Shown here: positions 31,347-39,539 of the stretch, one piece after another | Layout: each line of letters opens with the position of its first letter | How positions within the stretch are numbered: position 1 is the stretch's first letter | From: Roseomonas gilardii subsp. gilardii | GTDB taxonomy: Bacteria; Pseudomonadota; Alphaproteobacteria; Acetobacterales; Acetobacteraceae | DNA: 64,000 nt | Assembly: GCF_023078375.1 (NCBI RefSeq) | Contig: NZ_CP095554.1 | Span: 2,344,501 to 2,408,500, forward strand | Reading direction: 5' to 3' | Program-made: the position numbers and the translations under genes | The notes under the pieces: generated by a model | What the model was told of the DNA's origin: nothing | Databases searched by the model: none | The model's input: the letters and a program-made list of their open reading frames with translations, nothing else

Positions 31347-32086
31347 GTCATCCTCCTGTTCTGGTTGGGGCTGCTCTGGTCGAGGGGCGCGAGGCCATCG
31401 GCGGAGATGGCCCCGGCCGGTTCGGCAGGGTGTTGCGTGGCGGATTGCAGGGAGCGCAGGCCATGCGCGCGCATCAGCAACTCGGCACGGTCCTGGTCGC
31501 CCAGGCGCAGGGCGTCCAGCAGTTCGGTATGTTCCGCCAGGGCGCGGGCGAATTCGCCCGGGGCGGCGAGACTGCGCTGGCGGCCCACCCGGTCGTAGCC
31601 GCGGAGGGAGCGCAGGGTCGTTTCCAGCATGGCGTTGCCGGCCATGTCGCGGATCATCTCGTGGAAGCGGGTATTGGCCTCGGCGAGGCGGGCGGCATCA
31701 CCGGCCTCTGTGGCGGCGCGCATGGCATCAAGCTGCCCGGCGAGGCGGGCGATGGCCTCGGGCGTGGCGTTGCGGGCGGCTAGGCCGGCGGCGACGGATT
31801 CCAGGGCGACGCGGATGCGCCCCATCTCCTCAAGCTGGCCGGGGCCGAAATCGGCGACAAGCGTGCCACGGCGTGGCAGGGTGATGACGAGCCCCTCCAT
31901 CTCCAGCCGCCGCAGGGCTTCGCGGACCGGGGCGGGGGAAACACCCAGCTGGGCGGCGAGGCCGCGCTCGGACACGCGGGTGCGGGGCGCGAGGCTGCCC
32001 ATGGCGATGGCATCACGAAGCCGGCGATAGACACGTTCCGAAAGCGACGCCGTTTCGCTTCGGGAGAGCGGCTCAAGCGCGTTCAT
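31343..32086 (-). CDS. GntR-family transcriptional regulator (FCD type)
   Basis: 247 residues. The N-terminal winged helix-turn-helix reads LSERVYRRLRDAI... with recognition helix SPAPVREALRRLE (about 50-62), and the C-terminal FCD domain (about 85-215) has the metal-binding D/H pattern (ANTRFHEMI, AEHTELLDAL). FCD regulators sense small acids and usually repress. The start was set at ATG 32086 because a 12-bp palindrome lies immediately upstream; an earlier ATG (32122) would put the operator inside the coding region. It is coupled to the dapA-like gene, its probable target. Confidence 0.88.
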   Translation of the reverse strand: MNALEPLSRSETASLSERVYRRLRDAIAMGSLAPRTRVSERGLAAQLGVSPAPVREALRRLEMEGLVITLPRRGTLVADFGPGQLEEMGRIRVALESVAAGLAARNATPEAIARLAGQLDAMRAATEAGDAARLAEANTRFHEMIRDMAGNAMLETTLRSLRGYDRVGRQRSLAAPGEFARALAEHTELLDALRLGDQDRAELLMRAHGLRSLQSATQHPAEPAGAISADGLAPLDQSSPNQNRRMT

Positions 32087-32091
32087 GCCAT

Positions 32092-32103
32092 CTGATATAT
32101 CAG
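32092..32103. promoter_or_regulatory. Probable GntR operator
   Basis: CTGATATATCAG is a perfect 12-bp palindrome, five bases upstream of the gntR start. AT-rich dyads of this type are typical FadR-subfamily operators. Its position suggests autoregulation of the gntR-dapA-like operon. Confidence 0.65.
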
Positions 32104-32164
32104 TACGGGCGGGCTGCCGCAAGCGCTTCCGTCCATGGCCTGCTTCAGAGCGGCGCGCGAACCG

Positions 32165-34026
32165 TCAGAGCCGGGCGCCGGATGCCATTGAGCCATGGGC
32201 CGGCGCCAGCACGGCGGTCAGGCGGCGGGCGAGCTCCTCGGTGCGGAAGGGTTTCTGGAGGATCCTGTCCTTGCTCTCGCCGGCCATGGCGGGAGCTTCG
32301 GCGTAGCCGGTGAGAAACATGATCGGCAATTGGGGGCGCCGGCTGCGCGCGGCCCGGGCGACCTCGACGCCGTTCATGCCCGGCATGGCAAAGTCCAGCA
32401 GCAGCAGGTCGAAGCGGGTGTCACCATCCAGCAGGTTCAGCGCCGCGAGTCCATCACGGGCCTCGACCACGTCATAGCCGAGGTCCCGTAGGGTGAGGGC
32501 GGTGATCTCCCGCACGGGCTCCTCGTCATCCACCAGCAGGATGGTCCGGTCGTCCTTGTCCCGTTTCCCGGCCGGGGCGGGCGCGGCCGGGCGTGCCTGG
32601 GCCCGGGGCAGATAGAGATGGATGGCCGTGCCCCGGCCGGGCGCCGTCTCGACCCGCAGCCCACCGCCGGACTGCTGGACGAAGCCGAGCACCTGGCTGA
32701 GGCCGAGGCCCGAGCCCTGTCCGACATCCTTGGTGGTGAAGAAGGGCTCGAAGGCCCGCGCCCGGACCTCCGGCGGCATACCGGTCCCGGTGTCGCGGAC
32801 CGTGATCGCGATATACTCCCCCGCCGGCGGCTCCTCGGGATGCTCCGGCGGGCCGAGGGTGACGTTGCTGGTGGCGATGCGGATCGTGCCGGTGCCCTGC
32901 ATGGCATCGCGGGCATTCAGCACGAGGTTCACCAGCGCGAGCTCGATCTGGGTCGGGTCGGCCATGGCGAGCCAGGGCACGCCCGCCGCGCCGGTGTCGA
33001 GGCTGGTGTCCAGGCGGATGCTGCCGCCGACGGTGGTGCCCAGCAGCCCGACCATCTCGCGGATCAGCGCGCTCATGTCCAAGGGGCGGGGGTCGAGCCG
33101 CTGGCGGCGGGAGAAGGCGAGGAGCTGCGAGGTGAGCAGGGCGCCGCGCTCGGCGGCCAGGCGGACCGCTTCCAGCCGCCGCGCGAGGGGAGGGGACGAC
33201 AGGCACTGCGAAGGGGCTGGCGCTGCAGCAGCCGCAGGTTGCCGAGGATGACAGTCAGCAGGTTGTTGAAGTCATGCGACACGCCGGCGGTGAGCTGGCC
33301 CAGCGCCTCGGCGCGCTGCATCTGCCGGAGCGAGGCTTCCAGCCGGTTGCGCTCCTCGATCTGCTCCTTCAGGCGCCGGTTGGCCTCGGACAGGTCCCTG
33401 GTGCGCTGCCGGACCAGGCGCTCCAGCGCCTCCTCCGTCCGGTGGCTCTCGGTCATGTCCGTGTCGATGCCGACGAAGCCGAGGAACTCCCCATCAGCCG
33501 ACAGGCGCGGGGCGGCATCCACCCGGACCCAGTAGAGCCGGCCATCCCGCGCCCGCAGCCTCAGGACGGTCTGGAAGGGCTCCCGCCGGGCAAGGGCGCG
33601 GTCCACCGTCGCGGTATAGGCATCCAGGTCCTCCGGATGGACCAGATGGCGCCAGCCCTGCCCCAGCAGTTCGCTGACCGGATAGCCCAGCGTTTCCTCG
33701 TGGTGGCGATTGGCGAAGAGGCAGTTTCCATGCTGGTCGGAGAACCAGATCATGGAAGGGGTGCAGTTGGCGATGCGGCGGAAGGCTTCTTCCCCCTCCG
33801 TCTCCGCCGCAAGGCCCTGGGCCGGGGTGCCCGGGTTCGGGGCATCCGGAGGAGGCGTGCCCAGGGGCGGCACATCCGGGAATGAGGCGGACGGGGAGGC
33901 TTCCCCCGCGGCGGGCTGGTCGTCGTCAGGCGGGCCGGAATGGCTCCTGGAACTGCGTCCCGATGGGCTGGGCCGGGTCGTCGGGCGGTGGGCGGGCCTT
34001 AATCGATCGGACGAGGACAGGGCCAT
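32165..34026 (-). pseudogene. Hybrid histidine kinase (PAS-HisKA-HATPase-receiver) split by a frameshift
   Basis: The 5-prime part, read from about ATG 34026, encodes a Pro/Ser-rich N-terminus, a PAS domain (IANCTPSMIWFSDQHGNCLF to VGIDTDMTE), a coiled coil and the HisKA box with its phospho-histidine (AGVSHDFNNLL). This frame then turns into arginine/serine-rich noise and stops at 33073. The frame that begins about 33215 carries the rest: LARRLEAVRLAAERGAL, N box NLVLNARDAM, DTGTGM, GSGLGLS and a full receiver (DLLLLDFAMPGMNG). The two halves differ by -1, and the switch falls in 33181-33215, near two GGGG runs on the plus strand. It is a recent mutation, an assembly error or, less likely, programmed frameshifting. 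The domain content is intact on both sides. Confidence 0.8.
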
Positions 34027-34104
34027 GATCCAAGGACAGGAGACGCGGTCGACATTCTGGGACATCATTGTCCGTGAGGGCGGCAAGCTAGGGCCCGGAC
34101 GGAG

Positions 34105-34122
34105 CTCCTGCAATTGCAGGAG
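34105..34122. promoter_or_regulatory. 18-bp perfect palindrome in a divergent promoter region
   Basis: CTCCTGCAATTGCAGGAG reads the same on both strands. It lies in the 251-bp spacer between the broken kinase and the metallo-hydrolase gene, which also contains a GGACA-TCAT-TGTCC dyad (34060-34073) and an 8-bp hairpin (34181-34204). It is probably an operator or a transcript hairpin. Confidence 0.5.
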
Positions 34123-34277
34123 AGGCCGATGGCACCGCAACAGGCATCACCCTCGCGTGACGACGGCGAACCGGCCCTGCCACGGCCCTCTGCACGGGGC
34201 CGTGCACTGGCCTGCGGTGCCGGCACGTGCCAGTTCTGGCGGCCAGCACAGACACCAGCGAATGTGAGGGCCATGCC

Positions 34278-34934
34278 ATGACATCTTCCGAGGCGCTGCG
34301 CGGCGCGATCCTGCCGGTCACGCCCTTCGGCCAGAACTGCCTGATCCTCTGGGACGAGGCGACGAAGCGCGGGGCGGTGGTCGATCCCGGGGAGGCCGGG
34401 CCGGTGCTCGCCGCGCTGGAGAAACTGGGCGTGACGGCGGAGAAGGTCCTGCTGACCCATGGGCACCTGGACCATGCGGCGGGGGCCGCGGAGGTCAGCG
34501 AGACGCTCGGCATCCCGGTCGAAGGACCGCACGAGGCGGACCGCTTCCTGCTGGACGGGCTGGCGCAGTCGGCGGCGCAGTACGGCTTTCCGGGGCGGCC
34601 GGTGGTGCCGGACCGCTGGCTGGCCGAGGGCGACACGGTGGAGGTCGCCGGGCGCCGCTTCGAGGTGCTGCATTGCCCCGGCCACACGCCGGGCCATGTG
34701 GTGTTCTTCGATCCGGCAGGGCGCTTCGCCGTGGTGGGGGACGTGATCTTCCGTGGCTCCGTGGGGCGGACGGACTTTCCCTATGGCGACGGGCCGGGGC
34801 TGATCCGGGCAATCCGGGAGAAGCTCTTCCCGCTCGGCGACGACGTCGCCTTCCACTGCGGACACGGCTCGGGCGGGACGCTGGGTGAGGAGCGGCGCAG
34901 CAACCCCTATGCCGGGGATGGAGCGGCCGCTTGA
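34278..34934 (+). CDS. Metallo-beta-lactamase-fold hydrolase (glyoxalase II-like)
   Basis: 218 residues. The metal motif THGHLDH is followed by the second-shell histidines and aspartate in HCPGHTPGH, VVGDVIFRGSVGRTD and CGHG, the signature of single-domain hydroxyacylglutathione-hydrolase-like proteins (YcbL type). It would hydrolyse a thioester such as S-lactoylglutathione. The second of two ATGs is used, with GAGGG seven bases upstream, because the first is followed at once by a stop. Its end overlaps the Nudix gene start. Confidence 0.9.
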   Translation: MTSSEALRGAILPVTPFGQNCLILWDEATKRGAVVDPGEAGPVLAALEKLGVTAEKVLLTHGHLDHAAGAAEVSETLGIPVEGPHEADRFLLDGLAQSAAQYGFPGRPVVPDRWLAEGDTVEVAGRRFEVLHCPGHTPGHVVFFDPAGRFAVVGDVIFRGSVGRTDFPYGDGPGLIRAIREKLFPLGDDVAFHCGHGSGGTLGEERRSNPYAGDGAAA

Positions 34935-35482
34935 GCGGGGAGGAGCCCGATATCGTCTGTACGGGCAGCCGGCTGGTCTATGAGAACCGCTGGATGCGGC
35001 TGCGCGAGGACAGGGTGCAGCGGCGCGACGGCTCGCCCGGCCTGTTCGGCGTGGTGGAGAAGACCGATTTCGTGACCGTGGCGGCGGTGCAGGACGGCAT
35101 GGTCCATCTGGTCGAGCAGTTCCGCTACCCGGTGGGCCGCCGGTGCTGGGAGTTCGTGCAAGGCATGTGGGAATACGCGCCCGGCACCGACCCGCTGGAG
35201 CTGGCGCGGGCCGAGCTGCGGGAGGAGACGGGGCTGCGCGCGGCGGAGATGCGCTATGCCGGGCGGCTCTTCCTCGCTTACGGCTTCTGCACCCAGGCGA
35301 ACCACGTCTTCCTCGCCACCGGCCTCACGCCGGGCGAGGCGGCGCTGGAGGTGGAGGAACAGGACCTGGTGACACGGGCCATGCCCCTGGCGGAGCTGGA
35401 AGCGATGATCCGGGACGGCGTGATCGAGGACCAGTCCACCGTGGCAGCCTTCGGCCTGCTGCGGCTGAAGGGCCTGTTGTGA
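34931..35482 (+). CDS. Nudix hydrolase (ADP-ribose pyrophosphatase-like)
   Basis: 183 residues. The complete Nudix box (G-x5-E-x7-R-E-x2-E-E-x-G) spans the GMWEYAPG to REETGL segment (about 78-100). The preceding QFRYPVGRRCWEF is typical of the ADP-sugar pyrophosphatase group, which hydrolyses ADP-ribose and NDP-sugars. The TTG start overlaps the previous stop (TTGA), giving translational coupling with the metallo-hydrolase. Both are probably house-cleaning enzymes. Confidence 0.88.
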   Translation: MSGEEPDIVCTGSRLVYENRWMRLREDRVQRRDGSPGLFGVVEKTDFVTVAAVQDGMVHLVEQFRYPVGRRCWEFVQGMWEYAPGTDPLELARAELREETGLRAAEMRYAGRLFLAYGFCTQANHVFLATGLTPGEAALEVEEQDLVTRAMPLAELEAMIRDGVIEDQSTVAAFGLLRLKGLL

Positions 35483-35558
35483 GGATGCCGGTTTCGCGCT
35501 TGCGGCGCCGGGGCGGCGGGAAGACACCTCTCGTGTCTGTGATCAGGATGGAATGGCG

Positions 35559-35861
35559 ATGAGCGGCGAGGACGAGGACTACGTGTATGACGAGGCCACA
35601 GGCGAGTGGCGCCCGGCCAGCGAGATGAAGGCGGCGGCGCAGGCCCGGCCGGAGGTGCGCGACGCCTCCGGCAACCTCCTCGCCGACGGGGATTCCGTCA
35701 CGCTGATCAAGGACCTGAAGGTGAAGGGGGCGAACCAGACCCTGAAGCAGGGCACCGTCATCCGCTCGATCCGCCTGACCGGCGATCCGGAGGAGATCGA
35801 CTGCCGCCACGACACGATCAAGGGGCTGGTGCTGCGCACGGAGTTCGTGCGCAAGCGCTGA
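35559..35861 (+). CDS. PhnA/YjdM-like protein lacking the zinc ribbon
   Basis: 100 residues. The C-terminal 65 residues (VRDASGNLLADGDSVTLIKDL, then KVKG, KQGTVIRSIRL and HDTIKGLVLRTEFVRK) match the PhnA domain, an SH3-like barrel. Full PhnA proteins have an N-terminal four-cysteine zinc ribbon; here it is replaced by an acidic segment with VYDEATGEW. Despite the name, PhnA/YjdM is not required for phosphonate breakdown, and its role is unknown. ATG 35559 is better spaced from AGGA than ATG 35553. Confidence 0.85.
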   Translation: MSGEDEDYVYDEATGEWRPASEMKAAAQARPEVRDASGNLLADGDSVTLIKDLKVKGANQTLKQGTVIRSIRLTGDPEEIDCRHDTIKGLVLRTEFVRKR

Positions 35862-35874
35862 ACCGCCTCACCGC

Positions 35875-36447
35875 TCAGGCCGCGCCCCGGGGCGAGAGGC
35901 GCAACTCGCAGCAGCCCCGGTCGCCCGGCTTCCAGGTCCGCGCCGCGAAGCCGATGCCGCTGGCCCCGAAGACACCGTGATCGGCACGGCCGGCGATGCG
36001 GCAGAGCAGGGCGATCTCCTCCGGCGTCCGCCCGTCCTCCTCCCAGGCGTCCTTCAGCGGGCAGCGCTCGACCTGCACGACGACCGTGCCATCCGCTTCC
36101 TCGCGCAGCCTGTGCGGGAAGAGCCGGCCCCAGTCCGGGCTGGCGCGGGTCAGGAAGGTTTCCGCCACGGAATGGGGCGTGGGGTCGCCGAGCCCGGCGA
36201 AGAGGGCGGCGCCCGCGGCCGCGCCCCGCCGCTCGATGGCCAGGGAGAGGAGGCGTTCGGCCTCCGCCTCCCCATGGGCTTCCCGCAGCGTGGAGAGCAG
36301 GTCCCAGTAGAGGCGGCCACGGGCCTTGAAGGCGGCGTCGAGCTCGGCGGCGAGGCGGGCCGCGCGCTCGTCCGGGGCGGGCTCCCGGGTGGGATGGGCG
36401 GGGGAGGGAATCTCGCGCGATTCGGGCATGCTGCGGAGAAGGCTCAT
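35875..36447 (-). CDS. L-2-amino-thiazoline-4-carboxylate hydrolase-like protein
   Basis: 190 residues. The motif RCPLKDAWEEDG and the following ALLCRIAGRADHGVFG with GCCELRLS match the ATC hydrolase family (PF14196-type), which opens the thiazoline ring to form cysteine derivatives. Cysteine residues of these motifs are present. The family includes enzymes and also uncharacterised members, so activity is uncertain. It diverges from the peroxiredoxin gene, and a cysteine synthase gene follows that, so a link to sulphur metabolism is attractive but unproven. Confidence 0.75.
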   Translation of the reverse strand: MSLLRSMPESREIPSPAHPTREPAPDERAARLAAELDAAFKARGRLYWDLLSTLREAHGEAEAERLLSLAIERRGAAAGAALFAGLGDPTPHSVAETFLTRASPDWGRLFPHRLREEADGTVVVQVERCPLKDAWEEDGRTPEEIALLCRIAGRADHGVFGASGIGFAARTWKPGDRGCCELRLSPRGAA

Positions 36448-36573
36448 GCCTGGCCCGCCCCTCTGTCCACACGGATTTTTCCCCGTCTCCACCCCGTGGA
36501 GGAGGATCTCCCCGCGGTTGCGAAAAGACCGGGCCCGTGGACAGAGTGTTTCCTTCCAGCAGGAGAGAGCCGC

Positions 36574-37206
36574 ATGCTGCAACTCGGTCAGGTCGCGCCC
36601 GATTTCGAGGCGGAGACCACGCAGGGGCGTATCCGCTTCCACGACTGGCTCGGTGGTTCCTGGGGCGTGCTGTTCAGCCACCCCAAGGATTTCACGCCGG
36701 TCTGCACCACGGAGCTGGGCATGACGGCGCGGCTGAAGCCGGAATTCGAGAAGCGGGGCGTGAAGGTGATCGGGCTGAGCGTGGACACGCTCGACCGCCA
36801 CGTCGGCTGGGATGCCGATATCGCCGAGACCCAGGGCGTGGCGGTGAACTTCCCGATGATCTCGGACCCGGACCGGGCCGTCGCCAGCCTCTACGGCATG
36901 ATCCATCCGGAGGCCGACCCCTCCGTGACCGTGCGGACGGTCTTCGTGGTCGATCCTCAGAAGAAGATCCGGCTGATGCTGGTCTATCCGCCGAGCGCGG
37001 GGCGGAACTTCGACGAAGTCCTCCGGGTGATCGACAGCCTGCAGACCACCGACCGGCACAAGGTGGCCACGCCGGTGAACTGGCAGCCGGGCGATCGCGC
37101 CATCGTGCTCGCCTCGCTCAGCGACGAACAGGCGAAGCAGCAGTTCCCCCAGGGTTTCACGACGGAGAAGCCCTATCTCCGCTGGGTCGAACTGCCGAAG
37201 GAGTGA
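36574..37206 (+). CDS. 1-Cys peroxiredoxin (Prx6 type)
   Basis: 210 residues. The peroxidatic cysteine is C44 in HPKDFTPVCTTELG, and the Prx6-specific C-terminal domain (about 150-210, with ATPVNWQPGDRAIV) is complete. There is no resolving cysteine in the usual 2-Cys position, so it relies on an outside thiol. It reduces peroxides and organic hydroperoxides in the cytosol. A strong AGGAG precedes the ATG. The cysteine synthase gene begins four bases after its stop, so the two form an operon. Confidence 0.94.
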   Translation: MLQLGQVAPDFEAETTQGRIRFHDWLGGSWGVLFSHPKDFTPVCTTELGMTARLKPEFEKRGVKVIGLSVDTLDRHVGWDADIAETQGVAVNFPMISDPDRAVASLYGMIHPEADPSVTVRTVFVVDPQKKIRLMLVYPPSAGRNFDEVLRVIDSLQTTDRHKVATPVNWQPGDRAIVLASLSDEQAKQQFPQGFTTEKPYLRWVELPKE

Positions 37207-37210
37207 TGTC

Positions 37211-38227
37211 TTGAACCTGCCCGGTCCCGTCGATGGCTTCTGGGGTGCGGTCGGCCGCACCCCGATGATCCGGTTGAAGCGTGCCTCGGAACTGACGGGC
37301 TGCGACATCTTCGCCAAGGCGGAATTCATGAACCCCGGCGGCAGCGTGAAGGACCGCGCGGCCCTGGGCATCCTGGGCGATGCGGTGGACCGGGGGCTGC
37401 TCACCCCCTACCGCCCGGGCACGGTGGTGGAGGGAACGGCCGGGAACACCGGCATCGGCCTGGCGCTGGCGGCGAATGCGCGCGGCTGGCGCTCGGTGAT
37501 CGTGGTGCCGGAAACGCAGAGCCGGGAGAAGATCGACTTCCTGTGCATGATCGGCGCCGATGTCCGGCTGGTGAAGGCGGTGCCCTATGCCGATCCGGGC
37601 AATTACGTGCATGTCTCGCGCCGGCTGGCGGAGGAGCTGGCGGCCGAGGGGCCGACCATCTGGGCGAACCAGTTCGACAACCTCGCCAACATGCATGCGC
37701 ATGAGCGCACCACCGGGGCGGAGATCTGGGACGATCTTGGCGGCCGCATCCATGCCTTCACCTGCTCCTGCGGCACGGGCGGCACGCTGGCCGGCGTGGC
37801 CCGGGCGCTGAAGTCCCGGAACCCGGAGGTACGGATCGTGCTGGCCGACCCGATGGGCAGCGCGCTCTATTCCTGGGTGAAGACCGGGCGGTTGAAGGCC
37901 GAAGGGAGTTCGATCACCGAGGGGATCGGGCAGGCGGCCCGGGTGCCGGGCAACCTGGAGGGCGCGCCGATCGACGATGCCGTGCAGGTGCATGACGGGG
38001 CCATGCTGGCCGAGGTCTATGCCCTGCTGGCCGGGGAAGGGCTGAGCGTCGGCGGCAGCGCCGGTCTGAACGTGGCCGCCGCGATCCAGGTGGCGCGCGA
38101 CCTGGGGCCGGGGCACACGGTGGCGACCATCCTCTGCGACGGCGGGGCGCGCTACCAGTCCAAGTTGTTCAATCCGGAATTCCTGGCCTCCAGGGGCCTG
38201 CCGGCGCCACCCTGGCTGCGGAGCTAG
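37211..38227 (+). CDS. Cysteine synthase (O-acetylserine sulfhydrylase family)
   Basis: 338 residues of the fold-type II PLP family. The PLP lysine is K47 in PGGSVKDRAA, the asparagine loop reads EGTAGNTGIGLA and the phosphate-binding loop is CGTGGTLAG. This enzyme group joins O-acetylserine with sulfide; the first domain has the T-A-G-N-T substrate loop rather than the classical T-S-G-N-T, so a cystathionine-synthase-like or other beta-replacement activity cannot be excluded. The TTG start has GGAG upstream. It is co-transcribed with the peroxiredoxin, tying cysteine supply to peroxide defence. Confidence 0.88.
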   Translation: MNLPGPVDGFWGAVGRTPMIRLKRASELTGCDIFAKAEFMNPGGSVKDRAALGILGDAVDRGLLTPYRPGTVVEGTAGNTGIGLALAANARGWRSVIVVPETQSREKIDFLCMIGADVRLVKAVPYADPGNYVHVSRRLAEELAAEGPTIWANQFDNLANMHAHERTTGAEIWDDLGGRIHAFTCSCGTGGTLAGVARALKSRNPEVRIVLADPMGSALYSWVKTGRLKAEGSSITEGIGQAARVPGNLEGAPIDDAVQVHDGAMLAEVYALLAGEGLSVGGSAGLNVAAAIQVARDLGPGHTVATILCDGGARYQSKLFNPEFLASRGLPAPPWLRS

Positions 38228-38254
38228 GGCACGAAAGGCTGCCGGAAAAAGAAA

Positions 38255-38274
38255 GGCGGCTCCGAGGAGCCGCC
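38255..38274. terminator. Rho-independent terminator between cysteine synthase and bestrophin-like genes
   Basis: A 9-bp stem (GGCGGCTCC, 38255-38263, with GGAGCCGCC, 38266-38274). On the minus strand it is followed by a U-rich tail (complement of AAAAAGAAA), so it is a proper terminator for the bestrophin-like gene. On the plus strand it has only a short AAGTTT tail. The remaining bases up to 38427 show nothing else. Confidence 0.75.
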
Positions 38275-38427
38275 AAGTTTAGGGAGGAAACGTCCAAGAA
38301 ATGCAGCCTCACATCTCTGCGATGCTGCACAGCGATAATATGGACTGTCCGGTCGATGCATGCAAGCCCAAAATCACCGTCCGGCTTGCCGAATATGCAT
38401 TCCCGCGTTGCGGGAACCGGGCCTTTC

Positions 38428-39330
38428 TCACCACAGAACATCGCCCACGGGCTGCAAAGGTTTCGGCACGTCCAGCTCGCCGATCGATTGCAGCAGGTCG
38501 ATCTCGATGGTCCGGCAGATGGCGGTGAGGGGCACGTCGTTGGGCGTGTTCTCGAAAGGATCCTGGATGTCGTCGCCGATCTGCTCCATCACCAGCAGCA
38601 TGAAACCCACCACCGTGGAAGCGAGCGGGGTGTAGAGGCCCAGGCTCTCCACCAGCCCGAGCGGCAGCAGCACGCAGAAGAGGTGGACGAAGAAGCGCGG
38701 ATAGAAAGTGTATTGCCGGGGCAGGGGCGTGTTCTTGATGCGCTCCATGCCGCCCTGGGCATTGGCCATGTCCACCATCGTCGCCTCGATGCGGGACTGC
38801 CGGATATTGTCCAGCCAGCCGCGTTCCAGCGCATCGCCGACCAGACGGGCGGAGCCCGTGAGGATGGCGTTGGGCACGTTGTTGAAGCGGTGGAGATGGG
38901 CCACCTCCTCCGGCTCCAGATGCCGGGCGAGTTCGTCCCAGCATTCGTGCTTGCGGAGCTGGCAGCGCAGGGCATGGGCATAGGCGATCTGCCGCTGCAC
39001 CAGCCGGCGCTTCAGCGGCACTGCCTCCGGCGTGTCGGGGATGAAGGCCAGGATCTGCCGCCCATAGGAGCGCGAAGCATTGACCATGGCGCCCCAGAGG
39101 GTCCGGGCCTCCCACCAGCGGGCATAGGCGCTGTTGTTGCGGAAGCCCAGAAAGAGCACCAGGGCGGAGCCGAGCAGGGGCAGCGGAAGCACCGGCAGAT
39201 AGACGCTGAAATCGTGGTGGAGCGTGACATAGGAGACCACGATCAGGACGTCCCAGACCAGGAAGATGACCAGGGGCCAGCCCAGCCGGGCCATCATGCG
39301 GTGGAGCTGAACGTCCTTCGGAACGATCAT
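38428..39330 (-). CDS. Bestrophin-like (UPF0187) chloride-channel-family membrane protein
   Basis: 300 residues, four membrane helices. The signature GFRNNSAYARWWEARTLWG follows the second helix, and the C-terminal helix ends in EQIGDDIQDPFENTPND, the family's conserved D-P-F. Bacterial bestrophins are pentameric anion or cation channels in the inner membrane. The start ATG precedes VPKDVQLHRM, typical of the family. It is divergent from the beta-propeller gene across a 209-bp spacer. Confidence 0.92.
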   Translation of the reverse strand: MIVPKDVQLHRMMARLGWPLVIFLVWDVLIVVSYVTLHHDFSVYLPVLPLPLLGSALVLFLGFRNNSAYARWWEARTLWGAMVNASRSYGRQILAFIPDTPEAVPLKRRLVQRQIAYAHALRCQLRKHECWDELARHLEPEEVAHLHRFNNVPNAILTGSARLVGDALERGWLDNIRQSRIEATMVDMANAQGGMERIKNTPLPRQYTFYPRFFVHLFCVLLPLGLVESLGLYTPLASTVVGFMLLVMEQIGDDIQDPFENTPNDVPLTAICRTIEIDLLQSIGELDVPKPLQPVGDVLW

Positions 39331-39539
39331 GCGGCTCGGTTCTTCTCCGTTGTCCGGCAGCAGGGCTTTGAGGCTTCCCGGCGCCCCTGCTGCTGTTGCA
39401 ACGCAGCATGATCGAGCGGGTTGAACCCAGGAATAGGAGCGTTACCGCGGCAACCCCTTCTCCGGGCGCGCGTCATGGACGCAGCACCTGCCATTCGCGC
39501 GTGTCGAGAGGCCCCTATGAGAGGCTGGAGAGACATCAC

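Noticed and set aside
33181-33215. Programmed -1 frameshifting to join the two kinase halves
   Set aside because: No X-XXY-YYZ slippery heptamer in the right frame or following knot was found; mutation or a sequence error is simpler.
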